From Pseudoflavonifractor intestinihominis (GTDB lineage Bacteria > Bacillota > Clostridia > Oscillospirales > Oscillospiraceae): 64,000 nucleotides of DNA. The stretch spans positions 1-64,000 of the forward strand of contig NZ_JBBMFK010000003.1 in NCBI RefSeq assembly GCF_040096055.1. The letters are read 5' to 3'. Positions within the stretch are counted from its first letter, which is position 1. The number at the start of each line of letters is the position of its first letter. Below are positions 7,655 through 18,000 of the stretch, piece by piece. The translations under genes and the position numbers were made by a program. The notes under the pieces are model-generated. The model was not told the origin of the DNA and made no database searches. It saw nothing but the letters and a program-made list of their open reading frames with translations.

Positions 7655-9991
7655 TCAGCCGTTGGCCCCGTCGCCGGGGGTAGTGGACATAAGGCGGTAG
7701 AGGGCGGTGTCCTTGGGGATGGTGTTGGTAAAAGGCACGATGGAACCGCCCATGCGGATGAGGCCGCAGCCGGGGGCGGAGTTGGTGATGTATCCCATCT
7801 GCGTATCGGAGATATGCAGCAGCTTGGCAAGCTCCGCCCGGTCTGTGGCCGCTTGGTTATAAAGCACCAAAAACTCGCTGTTGGCGAACATCAGGCGGGC
7901 GGTTTCGGAACGCAGACATTCTTCCACATTCTGCGTGGCGGCAGTCATCGGCGCGGCATACTTGCGAAAGCGTTTCCACGCTTTGTAGAGGAATTGGGCG
8001 GAGTAGAAGTATTTGAAGAACAGGTACACCTCGTCGATAAAGACCCATGTGTATTTGCCCTTCTTCCGGTTGGAGGCAACACGGTTCTGTATGGCCTCCA
8101 GCGTCACCACAAGCCCAGTGGGCCGCAACTGCTCGCCCATCTCGTACAGATCAATGACGATGATCCGGTTGTCCATATTGACATTGGTGGGGTGGGCGAA
8201 CACGTTGAGGGTGCCCTCCACGATGATTTCCGATGCCAGCGCGATCTCCTGCGCCGCCTCCTCCGGCTGGTTCAGTACGTCCTGCCGCCAGTCAGTCAGG
8301 AGGGGCGCGGGGCCATTGCCCCCATTCTTCAGATAGGGCCGCAGGATGTTGGAGGTACAGCGGTCAATGATGGACTTCTGCGCGCCGCCCAGCGTCCCGG
8401 CCCCCATCTGCTGCTCGATGATGCTCATGAGCACCTCGGACTTCATGGCGATGGGGTTCTCGCCGTCGCCGTAGCCGTCCCCCATATCCAGCGGGTTGAT
8501 GTGGTGGCGGCTGTTGGGGGAAATCTCGATCACCTCGCCGCCCAGCGCCTCGGCAATGGGGCCATACTCACGCTCGGCGTCGATGATGATAATATCGTCG
8601 TCTGTCCCCATGGCGATGTTGGCAATGGTGCCTTTCATTCCCATGGACTTACCGGAGCCGGATACCCCCAGCATAAAGGCATGGGGAGAGATGAGCCGCT
8701 TGCGGTCACAGATGAGGGGGTTCTTGGACACGGCGTTGATGCCGTAATACAGCCCGCCGGGGTCTTGGATCTCCTGCGCCCGGAAGGGCATGAAAACAGC
8801 GGTGCTCTCGGTGGTAAGGGTGCGCAGGGCCTTGATGCGCCGCAGGCCATAGGGCAGCACCGTGTTCAAACCGTCCTCCTGCTGGTAGCGGAGGATGGAA
8901 AATTGGCACAGGTGGTTGCGGCCAATGGCCATCAGGGTTTCCGTGTCGGCCTCCAGCTGCTCCAGCGTGTCCGCGATGTGGACGATGGTAACGACGGCGA
9001 ACATCATGCGCTGGTCCCGGGTGGTGAGGTCGTCTAAAAATCCCTTGGATTCATTCCGCATCTGCTCCAGCTCATAGGGAACCACAGCGGAAAAGTTGTT
9101 GTTGGAGTTCTGCTTTTGCTGCCACCGGGTCACGTCGGTTTCCACGGCCAGAATACGGCTCTGGATCTCCTTCACCGCCTCGTCCGTGGGGATGGGGAGA
9201 ATGTCGATGGAGAGCATGAGGCTGCGGGAGAAGTCAGACAGCTCGGCAATCATATCGTCCTTGAGGAACGATGCCAGGTCTTTGAGGAACAGCACCCGGC
9301 CAACCTTGCCGCCCATCTCAAAGTATCCGGCCTTAAAGGAAAAGCTGTCCGGACAGATGAGGTCGCGGAAATCCATCCCCTTACGGATGGTTTCGCTCTT
9401 GTCAAAGGTGAAATACTGTTCCTCGCCGGGGCGGAAAAAGTCGTGGAGGATACGCAGGCGGTCATAATTGGAGATGGCCCGCGCGCCAGAGTCCAGCCGC
9501 CCAAAGCTCTTGGCAAGGTCGCCCTCCACCCGGCGGAAGTAGGCGCGGGAGTCCTCAATTTTCCGCTGGGGGATGGACAGGGTGATAAACTTGTCCTGCA
9601 CCAGATTGTTGCTCTGGGCCATCTTGTCCATCAGGATTTGATTGGACTCCCGGCGGTACTCGTCCAGCTTGTCGCCCTTCTCTTTCATTAGGACGGTACG
9701 CTGGAAAACCTCAAAATTCAGCCTGCGGTTGCAGATGGTGATTTTGGCGGCGGCGTCCGTAGGCAGGGAGTTCAGCACGCCGCAGTAGGAGAGGAAGATG
9801 GCGCGGCGGTCATCGTCTGAGGCGGCCTCGTAGTTGATGTCCGCAAAGCGCCACGTCTTGCTGTGCTTGCGCCCAACCAGCCAGATCCCGTCCTTGTAGA
9901 TGCGTTTGATGGGGATGGACTGCTGGACGCTGCGGGGGATAAAGAAGGTGTCCCGCTCCGCCTTGTTTGCCAGCAGGAGGGTCTTAATCAA
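7655..9991 (-). CDS. virB4: VirB4/TraE-type conjugation ATPase
   Basis: This 778-residue ATPase has an N-terminal VirB4 domain and a C-terminal motor domain. Walker A is GVSGSGKS (near 447), followed by IIIIDAEREYG and a later VFIDEVYLFFK Walker B-like motif. VirB4 powers assembly of the conjugation channel at the membrane. The TTG start at 9991 lies after GAAAGGAGGG and overlaps the end of prgI by 8 bases, a coupled pair. The longer reading that includes prgI-frame sequence is rejected because it would overlap prgI almost completely. Confidence 0.93.
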   Translation of the reverse strand: MIKTLLLANKAERDTFFIPRSVQQSIPIKRIYKDGIWLVGRKHSKTWRFADINYEAASDDDRRAIFLSYCGVLNSLPTDAAAKITICNRRLNFEVFQRTVLMKEKGDKLDEYRRESNQILMDKMAQSNNLVQDKFITLSIPQRKIEDSRAYFRRVEGDLAKSFGRLDSGARAISNYDRLRILHDFFRPGEEQYFTFDKSETIRKGMDFRDLICPDSFSFKAGYFEMGGKVGRVLFLKDLASFLKDDMIAELSDFSRSLMLSIDILPIPTDEAVKEIQSRILAVETDVTRWQQKQNSNNNFSAVVPYELEQMRNESKGFLDDLTTRDQRMMFAVVTIVHIADTLEQLEADTETLMAIGRNHLCQFSILRYQQEDGLNTVLPYGLRRIKALRTLTTESTAVFMPFRAQEIQDPGGLYYGINAVSKNPLICDRKRLISPHAFMLGVSGSGKSMGMKGTIANIAMGTDDDIIIIDAEREYGPIAEALGGEVIEISPNSRHHINPLDMGDGYGDGENPIAMKSEVLMSIIEQQMGAGTLGGAQKSIIDRCTSNILRPYLKNGGNGPAPLLTDWRQDVLNQPEEAAQEIALASEIIVEGTLNVFAHPTNVNMDNRIIVIDLYEMGEQLRPTGLVVTLEAIQNRVASNRKKGKYTWVFIDEVYLFFKYFYSAQFLYKAWKRFRKYAAPMTAATQNVEECLRSETARLMFANSEFLVLYNQAATDRAELAKLLHISDTQMGYITNSAPGCGLIRMGGSIVPFTNTIPKDTALYRLMSTTPGDGANG

Positions 9992-10328
9992 AGTCCGCGC
10001 CCTCCTTTCTGCCGAGGGCTTTGTAGTAGATGTTTTCCGCCTTGAATACCCGGTTCCCTGCACAGAGCACCTCGGATTTGAGAAAAGCCCACGCGAATTG
10101 CTCCAGCGTCAGGCCGTTGTAGTTGAAAAAGCCCGCCACAGCCACCGGCGCGGCGGACAGGATGCAGGCCCAGCTGGCGGTTTCTTTGCCGATGGTTTCG
10201 CTCAGGCTCAGATAGACGGCCACAGCGATCCCCACGGCGAAGAGGGCGCAGAGGAATTGCCGGGCGGAGAGGCCAAAGAAAATCGTTTCCTTGTGCTGGC
10301 GTACTTCCTTGGGGATTTTAATTTCCAA
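9984..10328 (-). CDS. prgI: PrgI-family conjugation membrane protein
   Basis: A short inner-membrane protein begins (M/L)EIKIPKEVRQHKETIFFGLS and has two hydrophobic passes. This matches the PrgI/VirB3-like proteins that always precede VirB4 in Gram-positive systems. The TTG at 10328 lies eight bases after AAAGGA; an ATG two codons earlier (10334) is only two bases from the ribosome site and is less likely. It overlaps virB4. An oppositely transcribed gene lies between it and virB6, which is unusual. Confidence 0.85.
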   Translation of the reverse strand: MEIKIPKEVRQHKETIFFGLSARQFLCALFAVGIAVAVYLSLSETIGKETASWACILSAAPVAVAGFFNYNGLTLEQFAWAFLKSEVLCAGNRVFKAENIYYKALGRKEGADFD

Positions 10329-10363
10329 TCGCATCTTCCTTTCAGGTTTGGATTTTGGGAAAT

Positions 10364-10413
10364 TTGACAGTGTTTTCCTACTATGAGATAATATAAGTGT
10401 AAGAAAACACTGT
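10364..10413 (+). promoter_or_regulatory. Promoter framed by an 11-bp inverted repeat (operator)
   Basis: TTGACA (10364-10369) and GATAAT (10387-10392) are 17 bases apart. A perfect inverted repeat ACAGTGTTTTC / GAAAACACTGT occupies 10367-10377 and 10403-10413, overlapping the -35 box and the likely transcription start. This is the layout of a repressor operator for the rightward gene at 10455. Confidence 0.75.
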
Positions 10414-10454
10414 AAGTTCCAATGATTTCTGAACATTTTAAGGAGGTTAATTGT

Positions 10455-10838
10455 ATGCGTGACGCGCAAGTGATTTTGTGGTGCCTGTTCCAACTGTTCC
10501 TGTTTCTTGTGCTGGTAAAGCTGCTGGCAATGGCAAAGCTGCTCCCCCTGATGGTCTACCTGTGCGGGGCCGCTACACTTTTCCCGGCATGGAGAGCGGA
10601 ACAGCCGTTTGCCTACTACGGCATCGCGGCCCTGCTCCTGCTGTATCCCATCGCCTACTGGGGCCTGCGGCTCTACCGGCACAGGCAGGAGGAGCGGGCG
10701 ATGCTGGGGGACCTGCTGGCAAGGGCAAAGCCCCTGTACGGCCCCGGCGGGTGTTACAGCCAGACGCCCGCGCCCCAGTGGGAGGCGGAGCTGGAACCGG
10801 GAACAGAGGAATATGAGGATTACTGGTATGACAGATAA
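10455..10838 (+). CDS. Small membrane protein of unknown function, opposite to the transfer operon
   Basis: The 127-residue product has three hydrophobic segments (about 5-25, 28-46 and 55-75), then a basic and finally acidic, Tyr-rich tail. The ATG follows AAGGAGG by nine bases. It has its own promoter, operator-like dyad and terminator (10846-10876), and runs against the conjugation operon between prgI and virB6. No family was recognised. The position suggests a regulated modulator of the transfer channel, for example an entry-exclusion or mating-pair control protein, but that is only inference. Confidence 0.7.
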   Translation: MRDAQVILWCLFQLFLFLVLVKLLAMAKLLPLMVYLCGAATLFPAWRAEQPFAYYGIAALLLLYPIAYWGLRLYRHRQEERAMLGDLLARAKPLYGPGGCYSQTPAPQWEAELEPGTEEYEDYWYDR

Positions 10839-10845
10839 AGGGAAA

Positions 10846-10876
10846 CGGCGGGCCAAAAGCCCGCCGTCCTCTTTTT
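10846..10876 (+). terminator. Terminator of the 10455 gene
   Basis: CGGCGGGC pairs with GCCCGCCG across a 5-base loop and is followed by TCCTCTTTTT. Confidence 0.85.
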
Positions 10877-10878
10877 GC

Positions 10879-10893
10879 GTCCCAACTTGGGAC
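10879..10893. repeat. Dispersed palindrome copy 5
   Basis: GTCCCAACTTGGGAC, 3 bases beyond the virB6 stop and 2 bases beyond the T run of the opposing terminator. Confidence 0.9.
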
Positions 10894-10896
10894 AGA

Positions 10897-11736
10897 TTAC
10901 AGGCCAAACATCTCCCGGACGATACGCTCCGCGCCTTTCACAAGGGCGGTGAGCACCAGCATATTGAACACCAGCTGCCCGATGTACTGCCACGCCATTG
11001 TTACCGCAGGCAGAGTCACGTCCACCGCCGGGGCGCTGGTGGAGAGGAAGGCCGAGTAAATGAGGCAGGCAAGGATGATGACCGCCCCCTCCATACACAC
11101 GCCCACATAGGACTTGATAAACGCCTTGCCCATGCTGGAAGTCCCCTCTCCGGCAAAGGAGGCCATAGGTAGCGGGGACAGGGCCGTGTAGATGTACAGG
11201 CGGAAAAATCGGCCATACACCGTCAGGATCAGCACAAAGGACAGGATGGTGACGAGGATGGAGCCAAGAAAGGACACCAGCCAGAGGGGGATGGACTGTA
11301 AAAAGCCCACGCTCTCGATGGCGTCCACAATCTCGCTTGGCAGGGTCGCAGCCTGCGTCACCGCGCCGCCCATATTACCCATGACAGTCTGCACAATGCC
11401 GCCACAGATAGAGAAGATATCGGTCATGATCTCCATGCCGTAGCCTACCGCCACCTTGGCGGCGGCAAAGCGGATAAAGTGCCGCAGGGCATATTCGGGC
11501 CGCTGGATCTCCCGGAAAGAGGCGGCGGACTGGAACACGCCCATAGCGAAAAACAGCACCAGCAGGCCATACCCAATGCCCTGCACGGCGCTGTTTATGT
11601 CTACAATCACGTCCCAAATGTTGCCGCCCTTGAAGTTCTGCGGAGTCTGCGTCAGCAGCGTCCACAGTTCGCCTAACTTTTCATTCCATGTGCTGAGGGC
11701 GTTTTCCAGATTGCCGACTACCCAGTTGTCACTCAA
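10897..11736 (-). CDS. VirB6/TrbL-like conjugation channel protein
   Basis: A polytopic membrane protein (279 aa) with at least five hydrophobic segments and a Gly/Ser-rich central part. It matches the CD1112/VirB6 family encoded between the Maff2 protein and prgI in clostridial elements. The TTG at 11736 is the preferred start; the preceding ATG is out of frame. VirB6 proteins form the inner-membrane part of the conjugation channel. Confidence 0.85.
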   Translation of the reverse strand: MSDNWVVGNLENALSTWNEKLGELWTLLTQTPQNFKGGNIWDVIVDINSAVQGIGYGLLVLFFAMGVFQSAASFREIQRPEYALRHFIRFAAAKVAVGYGMEIMTDIFSICGGIVQTVMGNMGGAVTQAATLPSEIVDAIESVGFLQSIPLWLVSFLGSILVTILSFVLILTVYGRFFRLYIYTALSPLPMASFAGEGTSSMGKAFIKSYVGVCMEGAVIILACLIYSAFLSTSAPAVDVTLPAVTMAWQYIGQLVFNMLVLTALVKGAERIVREMFGL

Positions 11737-11744
11737 TCATCCGT

Positions 11745-11957
11745 TCACCTCTCTTTGCTGTGACGCCGCTCAGGCTGGTTAAAAAACAATCCCGCCTCTC
11801 CGTCAAAGTCAGTACGCCGTGCACGGTACAAGACTGCCTTCTTGGGATAACCGCTATACTGCCGGATATGGATTTGATCGTTTGGCGTCTGAATAATCAC
11901 GCGCCAATAGCCAAATTCTGTTTTTTCGCAGGATAAGATTTTGTTATATTTTCGCAT
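11745..11957 (-). CDS. Small hypothetical protein, 70 aa
   Basis: A basic soluble protein starting MRKYNKILSCEKTEFGYWRVIIQTPND lies between the Maff2 gene (4-base gap) and virB6 (8-base gap). The compact spacing supports a real gene although the ribosome site is weak. It has Tyr and Arg-rich strands but no recognised domain. Confidence 0.6.
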   Translation of the reverse strand: MRKYNKILSCEKTEFGYWRVIIQTPNDQIHIRQYSGYPKKAVLYRARRTDFDGEAGLFFNQPERRHSKER

Positions 11958-11961
11958 GGGC

Positions 11962-12291
11962 TTACACCACGCCGATGGCGGTCAAAATTTCTTTCGCAAA
12001 GGCGATGAGCAGGCCGCCGAACAGGCAGAGAAAGCCCTGGCTGCGCTGGCTGGCGTCATGGCTCTGGACGCTCATGCCTACCTGCACCACGCCCCAGCCG
12101 AGGATGATGATGCCAATGGCCTTGATGCAGGAGAAGATAAAGTCAGAGAGGTTGTTGACGATCTGCAACGGGTCGTCCGCGGCCAGCGCCGGGACCGTAA
12201 AGACGCAGACGGCCAGCACCAGCGCCGCCCATGCCGCCATGAGGCGGCGGGCCTTGACGTGATGATGGATTTTATCAGGATGTTTGTTCAT
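11962..12291 (-). CDS. Maff2-family conjugation membrane protein
   Basis: This 109-residue protein has a signal or membrane segment (MAAWAALVLAVCVFTVPALA), a second hydrophobic segment (CIKAIGIIILGWGVVQVGM) and a third near the C-terminus, as in the Maff2/VirB2-like family located before virB6. ATG follows GGAGG by six bases, and the start overlaps the end of virD4 by 17 bases. It may be the pilin-like subunit of the channel. Confidence 0.82.
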   Translation of the reverse strand: MNKHPDKIHHHVKARRLMAAWAALVLAVCVFTVPALAADDPLQIVNNLSDFIFSCIKAIGIIILGWGVVQVGMSVQSHDASQRSQGFLCLFGGLLIAFAKEILTAIGVV

Positions 12292-14068
12292 GTGATTCCT
12301 CCATTTCGTCAGATTCAGATGCGCCGATGATCTCCACATCGGCAAGCGAGGTAACGGGAAAACTGAGGTCCTCCACGGCATACAGGCAGGTGGGGCTGTG
12401 GACATAGGGCGCGGCCCCGCCGTCCTCGGTTTCCTTGATGTTGGGGTGCTTTAGAATGTCGTACTTGTCGTCAATGATGGGGCGCTCGCCCCGGATCAGG
12501 ACGATGGCTTTGTTATTATCCAGCATCCGCACTTCGTCGGGGGTCAAGAGTTCCCGGCCCGTCTGCTGGAAGTTCTGGGAGTAGGAGCCGTTGCGGCCCC
12601 GGCTGCGGCTGGAGGTCGTGGTATCAATGGTTTCTTTCCCCAGCAGCTCGGAGATGTACTTGTGGGACTCCTTTTCATTGCCGCCCAAATACACAAGGCT
12701 GTCCGCATTGCCGATGATGCCCTCCCAATCGTCCTTGAACAGCGCCTTCAACTGCGAGATGTTTTGCAGGATGATGGTTGCCATGAGGTTTCTCGACCTC
12801 ATGGTTGCCTGTAAGCGGGCGTAGCCGTCCGGCAAAGAAACGTTGGCAAATTCGTCGAACATGAGCCGCACCGGGACAGGCAGGCTACCCCCATGCACCT
12901 TGTCCGCCTGATAGTAAAGCTCCTGAAATGCCTGTGTGTAGAGCATCCCCACGAGGAAGTTGAGGGAGTTGTCGTTGCTGTCCGGGATAACACAGAAGAT
13001 GGCCTGTTTGCGCTCGCCCAACTTCTCCAGCGCCAGCGTGTCCCGGGCGGTAATGTCCTGCACTTCATGGAGGGTGAACACGGACAGCCGCACAGCAGCG
13101 CTCACCAGAATAGAGCGGGCGGTTTTTCCAGCGGCCTGCTTGAAGATGTGGTACTCCCGCACCGCGATGTGGTCCGGCTGTTCTTCCTCCAGCGCCTCAA
13201 ACAGCAGGTCTAAGGCAGACTTGTAATCGTCGTCGTCCTCCTTGGCCCCGCCATACTCGATCATGGTCAAAATCATCTCCATGGTCTGTTCCTCCGGCGG
13301 GGCCTCGTGGAGCAGATAAAGCATGAGGGCGCTGTCCAGCGCGGTTTCGGACTTCTCCCAAAACGGGTCAGAGTTGGCGGCGTTCTTGGGGGTGGTGTTC
13401 TTAATGAGGTTGTCGATCAGCCGGAACACGTCGGCGTCCTTGCGGATATAGCGAAACGGGTTGTAGCAGTCGGAATGGCTGGGGTCTACCAGATCGAACA
13501 CCCGCAGGACGTAGCCCCGTTTCAGCAGCAGCGGCCCCACCGCCCGGACGATCTCGCCCTTGGGGTCGGTCACGATGTAGGAGGCGTTGGCCAGCATGAC
13601 GTTGGGCTTGACCAGAAAGCGGGTCTTACCTGCGCCGCTGCCGCCGATGATGATTTGCAGCAGGTTCCGGCGGTGCTGTTTCCCATTCAGGCCCATTTGC
13701 AGGTGTTGGGTCAAGATCACGTTCCTGTCCGGGTGCTTGCAGTCCCGGTATTTCCGGTCCAGCGCCCGCACGTCGCCCCATGCGGCGGAGCCGTGTTCTT
13801 CACCGGGGCGGCGGTTCTGCTGGGTGGAGTAGTACAGAGTGATTGCAAAAACATATAGTACCAGCCCGCCCAGCAGGAATTTGGGGGTGTGGGGCGTCCA
13901 GTGGATAGCAAAGGGGCGCTGGACTGCCGTGGAAAAGCGGCCCATCCAGTCAAAGACGGTCATGCCGTCCTCGTAGGCATAAGCCGCCACAGCGGCCAGC
14001 CACAGAACAGGGATGGTCAGCAGCGCCCACATAGGCAGGGCGCTCTTGAAGTCTTTCTTCTGGCGCAA
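12275..14068 (-). CDS. virD4: VirD4/TraG-type coupling ATPase
   Basis: Two N-terminal membrane segments (about 12-32 and 65-85) anchor a large cytoplasmic motor. Walker A is GGSGAGKT (near 146) and the sequence contains LMFDEFANV, the Walker B-like motif of coupling proteins. At 597 residues it is full length. It brings the relaxase-DNA complex to the channel. The TTG start lies 13 bases after the stop of the pentapeptide gene. Confidence 0.93.
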   Translation of the reverse strand: MRQKKDFKSALPMWALLTIPVLWLAAVAAYAYEDGMTVFDWMGRFSTAVQRPFAIHWTPHTPKFLLGGLVLYVFAITLYYSTQQNRRPGEEHGSAAWGDVRALDRKYRDCKHPDRNVILTQHLQMGLNGKQHRRNLLQIIIGGSGAGKTRFLVKPNVMLANASYIVTDPKGEIVRAVGPLLLKRGYVLRVFDLVDPSHSDCYNPFRYIRKDADVFRLIDNLIKNTTPKNAANSDPFWEKSETALDSALMLYLLHEAPPEEQTMEMILTMIEYGGAKEDDDDYKSALDLLFEALEEEQPDHIAVREYHIFKQAAGKTARSILVSAAVRLSVFTLHEVQDITARDTLALEKLGERKQAIFCVIPDSNDNSLNFLVGMLYTQAFQELYYQADKVHGGSLPVPVRLMFDEFANVSLPDGYARLQATMRSRNLMATIILQNISQLKALFKDDWEGIIGNADSLVYLGGNEKESHKYISELLGKETIDTTTSSRSRGRNGSYSQNFQQTGRELLTPDEVRMLDNNKAIVLIRGERPIIDDKYDILKHPNIKETEDGGAAPYVHSPTCLYAVEDLSFPVTSLADVEIIGASESDEMEESHEQTS

Positions 14069-14080
14069 CCATCCGCCCCC

Positions 14081-14977
14081 TCACCGCTCCGGCTCTGGCG
14101 GGCGCCGGTCTGGTCCTTGGGGGTAGTCCTCCGGCCGCAGGGCCTTGTAGATGGCCTCCCGGTTGTGGCGGCACTCTTCTTCGGTGGCTCCGCTCTGGGT
14201 AATGGTGGCGGTATGCAGGCCCCGTATCCGGTTTGCCTGCACGCGGTCAAAGGAACAGCCGTCCAGCGTGGATTCTGCAAATGTTACCCCAGTCATCAGG
14301 GCGTCTAAGGTGTTGCAGCGCCTCAGCCGTGACCGGATAAAGCCGCCCCGGTGCTGCACACAGTCATAGAAATGGGTATTTGCCAGTGTGCTGTCGCTGA
14401 AAATTGCCCCGGACAGGCAGCAGGAATGAAATTCGCTGCTGTAAAGGCTGGCATCTTCAAAGTGTGTGCCTACCATCCGGCACACGGCAAAGTTACACTC
14501 CTGAAAAACAGAATCCAAACAATGCGTGTAGTCCGGCATACAGTAGATGGTCACATGGTCAAAATAGGTATTTTCAAAAAAGCCCGGTGGAAAACCGCCC
14601 TTTGCGGCCCAGTCAAAGAGCCGCTGGTTGACGACCTTCAGCGGCGGATGGCCGTCCCGCTCAAACAGTTTGTAGTGATACTGCCTGCCGCTGGTCTTGG
14701 TATAGGGCTGGCCGATGAGAAGTTTCTGTGCCTGAAAGGCCAAAATGTCCTTCTTCACGCCCTCGATCTCTCCGGCGTAGTAATCGCCGCCCTTTTCCGC
14801 CAGCTCTGCCAGCAAATCATCCGTGGTGCGGGTGGAGGCCCCCTGCAAAATATTGTTGACCGCCCGGACTGTTCTCGCCCGGTCACTGGGAGGGTAGTTT
14901 TCCGGGTCGGACATTTCCAAATAGTAGGCGATGCTCTTGGCGATCTCCCGGGTGCTGCGTACTGCTTGATACTCGAT
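14081..14977 (-). CDS. Pentapeptide-repeat-like element protein with an apparent ATC start
   Basis: The C-terminal half shows a beta-helix-like run of short repeats (FENTYFDHVTIYC, FQECNFAVC, GTHFEDASLY, GAIFSDSTLANTHFYDC). The first ATG or TTG in frame would cut off a conserved-looking IEYQAVRSTREIAKSIAYYLEMSD start. That segment begins at an ATC codon seven bases after AAGGAGG, so ATC is the likely initiator. Proteins of this type are found between the surface-protein gene and virD4 in related elements; the role is unknown. Confidence 0.7.
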   Translation of the reverse strand: MEYQAVRSTREIAKSIAYYLEMSDPENYPPSDRARTVRAVNNILQGASTRTTDDLLAELAEKGGDYYAGEIEGVKKDILAFQAQKLLIGQPYTKTSGRQYHYKLFERDGHPPLKVVNQRLFDWAAKGGFPPGFFENTYFDHVTIYCMPDYTHCLDSVFQECNFAVCRMVGTHFEDASLYSSEFHSCCLSGAIFSDSTLANTHFYDCVQHRGGFIRSRLRRCNTLDALMTGVTFAESTLDGCSFDRVQANRIRGLHTATITQSGATEEECRHNREAIYKALRPEDYPQGPDRRPPEPER

Positions 14978-15019
14978 AAGCGTCCCTCCTTACGGTTGAG
15001 AATGTAAGTGCGGCAATGC

Positions 15020-15034
15020 GTCCCAACTTGGGAC
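15020..15034. repeat. Dispersed palindrome copy 6, nested in a longer hairpin
   Basis: GTCCCAACTTGGGAC is flanked by GTGCGGCAATG and CATTGCCGCAC, making one hairpin from 15008 to 15046 with 11 outer plus 7 inner pairs. It lies 26 bases beyond the stop of the surface-protein gene. Confidence 0.92.
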
Positions 15035-15060
15035 ACATTGCCGCACAGGGATTTATCTAC

Positions 15061-18000
15061 TTATTTCTCCCAGGTTTCGGGGTCGGTGAGGATGGCGGTG
15101 TGGGCGTTGGCGGCCTCAAGCACCTGATAATAGGCCCAATGGCGGGAGGACACGTCGGGGAATGTCACCAGCTTGCGGCGGTTGTCCGCAATGTAGTCCT
15201 CGTCGGCCTCGCGGCCCAGCAGGCGGTTGACGATGGTGACGACTTCCGCCCGGTCAATGGGGTCATCTGCCCGGAAGGTGCCGTCGCCGTAGCCTTCCAC
15301 CCAGCCGTGGATGGCGGCGTCCTTGATATACTCAGCAGCCCAATAGCCGTCGCTCACATCGTCAAAGCCCTCGTACTGTTCCATGATTTCCTCGGCCCCA
15401 TCGCCGTACACATCAAAGAACCGCGCCGCCATAGCGGTGAACTCGGCGCGGGTAATGGCCTTGTCGCCCCGGTAGGTGCGGTCATTGTAGCCCACGGCCA
15501 CGCCGTAGCCGGTCAGGTACTCCACATAGCCCGCATACCAGGCGTCCGGGTCCACATCCGTAAACTTCACATTATTTCCGCTGGGGATGCGCTCATCCAA
15601 CTTGTCAGAAAGCAGACGGGCAAAGATGGCCGCAGCCTCGCTCCGGCTCATGCTGCGCTCCGGGCCGAAGGTGCCGTCTGTGTAGCCATAAATATAGGCC
15701 CCGTGGTACTCGGTTTCCGTGACGGCGGGGACGGTCAGTTTGCCGTCCTCGTCGGTTTCGCCGCGCTCACTCTGGCCCAGATCACCCTTGACGATAACCG
15801 TCACACCCTCCTGGGGGTCGCGCTCATTGTCTGTGACAGTAACGGTGATGCGGTTGTCCTCATCCATATCGGTGCCGTCCGGCAGGGTGACGGTGATGTT
15901 GCCGCCTTTGCCGATGGACACCTCCGCGTCCTCGATGGGGCGTCCGGTTTCGTAGTCCTCCACAGTGACGGTCAACGTCCAGCGGTCGCCGTCCTCGTCC
16001 TCCCAGCCCACGGTGGCATCGCCGTCCTCATTGGTCGTGCCGGTGGTGCCGGGGACGGTGATCTGGCCGCTGGCATCGGTGGTGTCCTCGCAGTAGTTGT
16101 CGTGCTTGTCCGTCACGGCGATGAACAGGTCCGCCACAGGGGACTTGTCTTTCACCAGTTGGACGGTAATCGTGGTCTGGTCGGCATAGTCCAAAATCCG
16201 GCTGTTGGGGAGGCGGACAGACAGGGTATCGTCCGCATGGAGGGTGACGGTGGCGTTGGCAACGGGGTCCTTGGTGTCGGTATCCGTGACGATCACCAGA
16301 TAGCCGCCCACAACGGCCTCGCCCTTGCTGTCCGTGGTGGCCTGATTATAGATCTTTTCGATTTCCTCGGTTTCCAGCGTTTCGCCGCAGACCTCGCACT
16401 CTTTATGCTTGCTCCCCTCGCTGTCGGTGGTAGGCTCCTTGTCCACGATCCAGTCGCCGGGCTTATGGCCTGCCGCCTCGGTGTAGTCGCCCTTGTAGGC
16501 GTCGCCGCAGCGGGTGCAGGTGTAGGTGGTGTAGCCCATCTCTGTACAGGTCGGCTCGGTCACAACAGTTTCATAGTCATGGCCCAAAGCGTTCTCAATA
16601 ACAGCCCCGCAGCGGGTGCAGAGTTGAGGTTCGGTACAGGTGGCCGGGTCGCCGGGGATATGGCCCGCGGCCTCGTCGCCCTCCAGGCGGGTGGCTCCAC
16701 AGCGGATGCAGGTGTACTCGGTCATGCCCTCGCCGGTGCAGGTGGCCCCGGTGATCTCCTTGCCCTCGTCCCAACTATGCCCCAGCGGGTCGGTGTAGTC
16801 GGTAATGAACGAACTGCCGCAGCCCTCGCAGATATGGAGGGTACGCCCGCCGCCCTCACAGGTGGCTGGGGTCACTTTGGAAACATAGTTGTGGGGCAGT
16901 GCAGAGGTAATGTCCTCGATATGCCGCTCCCCGCAGACGGTACACTCCCGCAGGGTGTAGCCAGGGCTGGTACAGGTGGCCGAAATGACGGTAGTGGAGA
17001 ACTCATGCTCGGTCTGGGGCAGGTCGGTTTCCTTGACGCTGCCGCATCGCTCACAAATATCAATGGTCTTGCCAGGGACTTCACAGGTGGCGCCCCGGAT
17101 GACCACACTCTGATAAGCGTGGCCCAGCGCGGCCTCATAGTCCCGCTTTTCAATCATGCCGCAGTCCACACACAGGTAGCGGTCATAGCCGAGGGTCAGG
17201 CAGGTGGGGTCTACGCTATCCAGCAGCGTCCAGTTGTGGTTCTCGCCGCAGCCCTTGTCCTCACAGCAGCAGCCGTCACAGTCCGGGTCCTGACAGCCGC
17301 AGTCGGGATTGCCGCAGCCGCAGGTACAGGAACCATCCTCGGCGGTGGTTTCGTCCCGCAGGTGGACATACGCCACACCATCCTCCACCATGTCGGTGTT
17401 CTTGAACGTATAGGTGATCTCGTAGTACACGGGATAGTCCCCGGCCTCGGTGTAGTTGGGGGCGGAAGTCAGGGTGCAGGCGTCCGCGCTGTGGCCGTAG
17501 CGGATGGCGGTGGTCACGCCTGCCTCAGACAAGTCGGACACCGTGACCGTGTGGGGCTGGCCGTCCACCACACCGAAGTAATCCGCAATGACGGCCTTGG
17601 CAGCGGTATAAGCAGTTTCGGCATAGCCGCAGTCCGCGCAGGTATCCATCTCCACAAAGCGGTCATGGGCCAGTTCGGGTCGGATGGCGTTCTCCATGTG
17701 GTGGCGCTCCAACGTGGAATTTTCCTCCTTGAAGGTGCCGTAGCAGAATCCGCAATACTCGCCGCTGGTGGTGATGACGCGGTGATACTCGCTGTCCGCT
17801 TGCTCAATGGTCTGTGTTTCCGGCAGTTCCTCAAAGAAATTGTTGGCGCAATCGTAGAGCCAGTAGACATTCTTCAGGTAGCCGTAGTCCGTCTTGGCCA
17901 TATTGGTGTTGATGCTCCCGCAGGTTTCACACACGGCTTTCGTCCAGTGAAATCCTGTATAGGTGCTGTCCTCTCCGGGCACGCCGTCCAGAATAGAACC

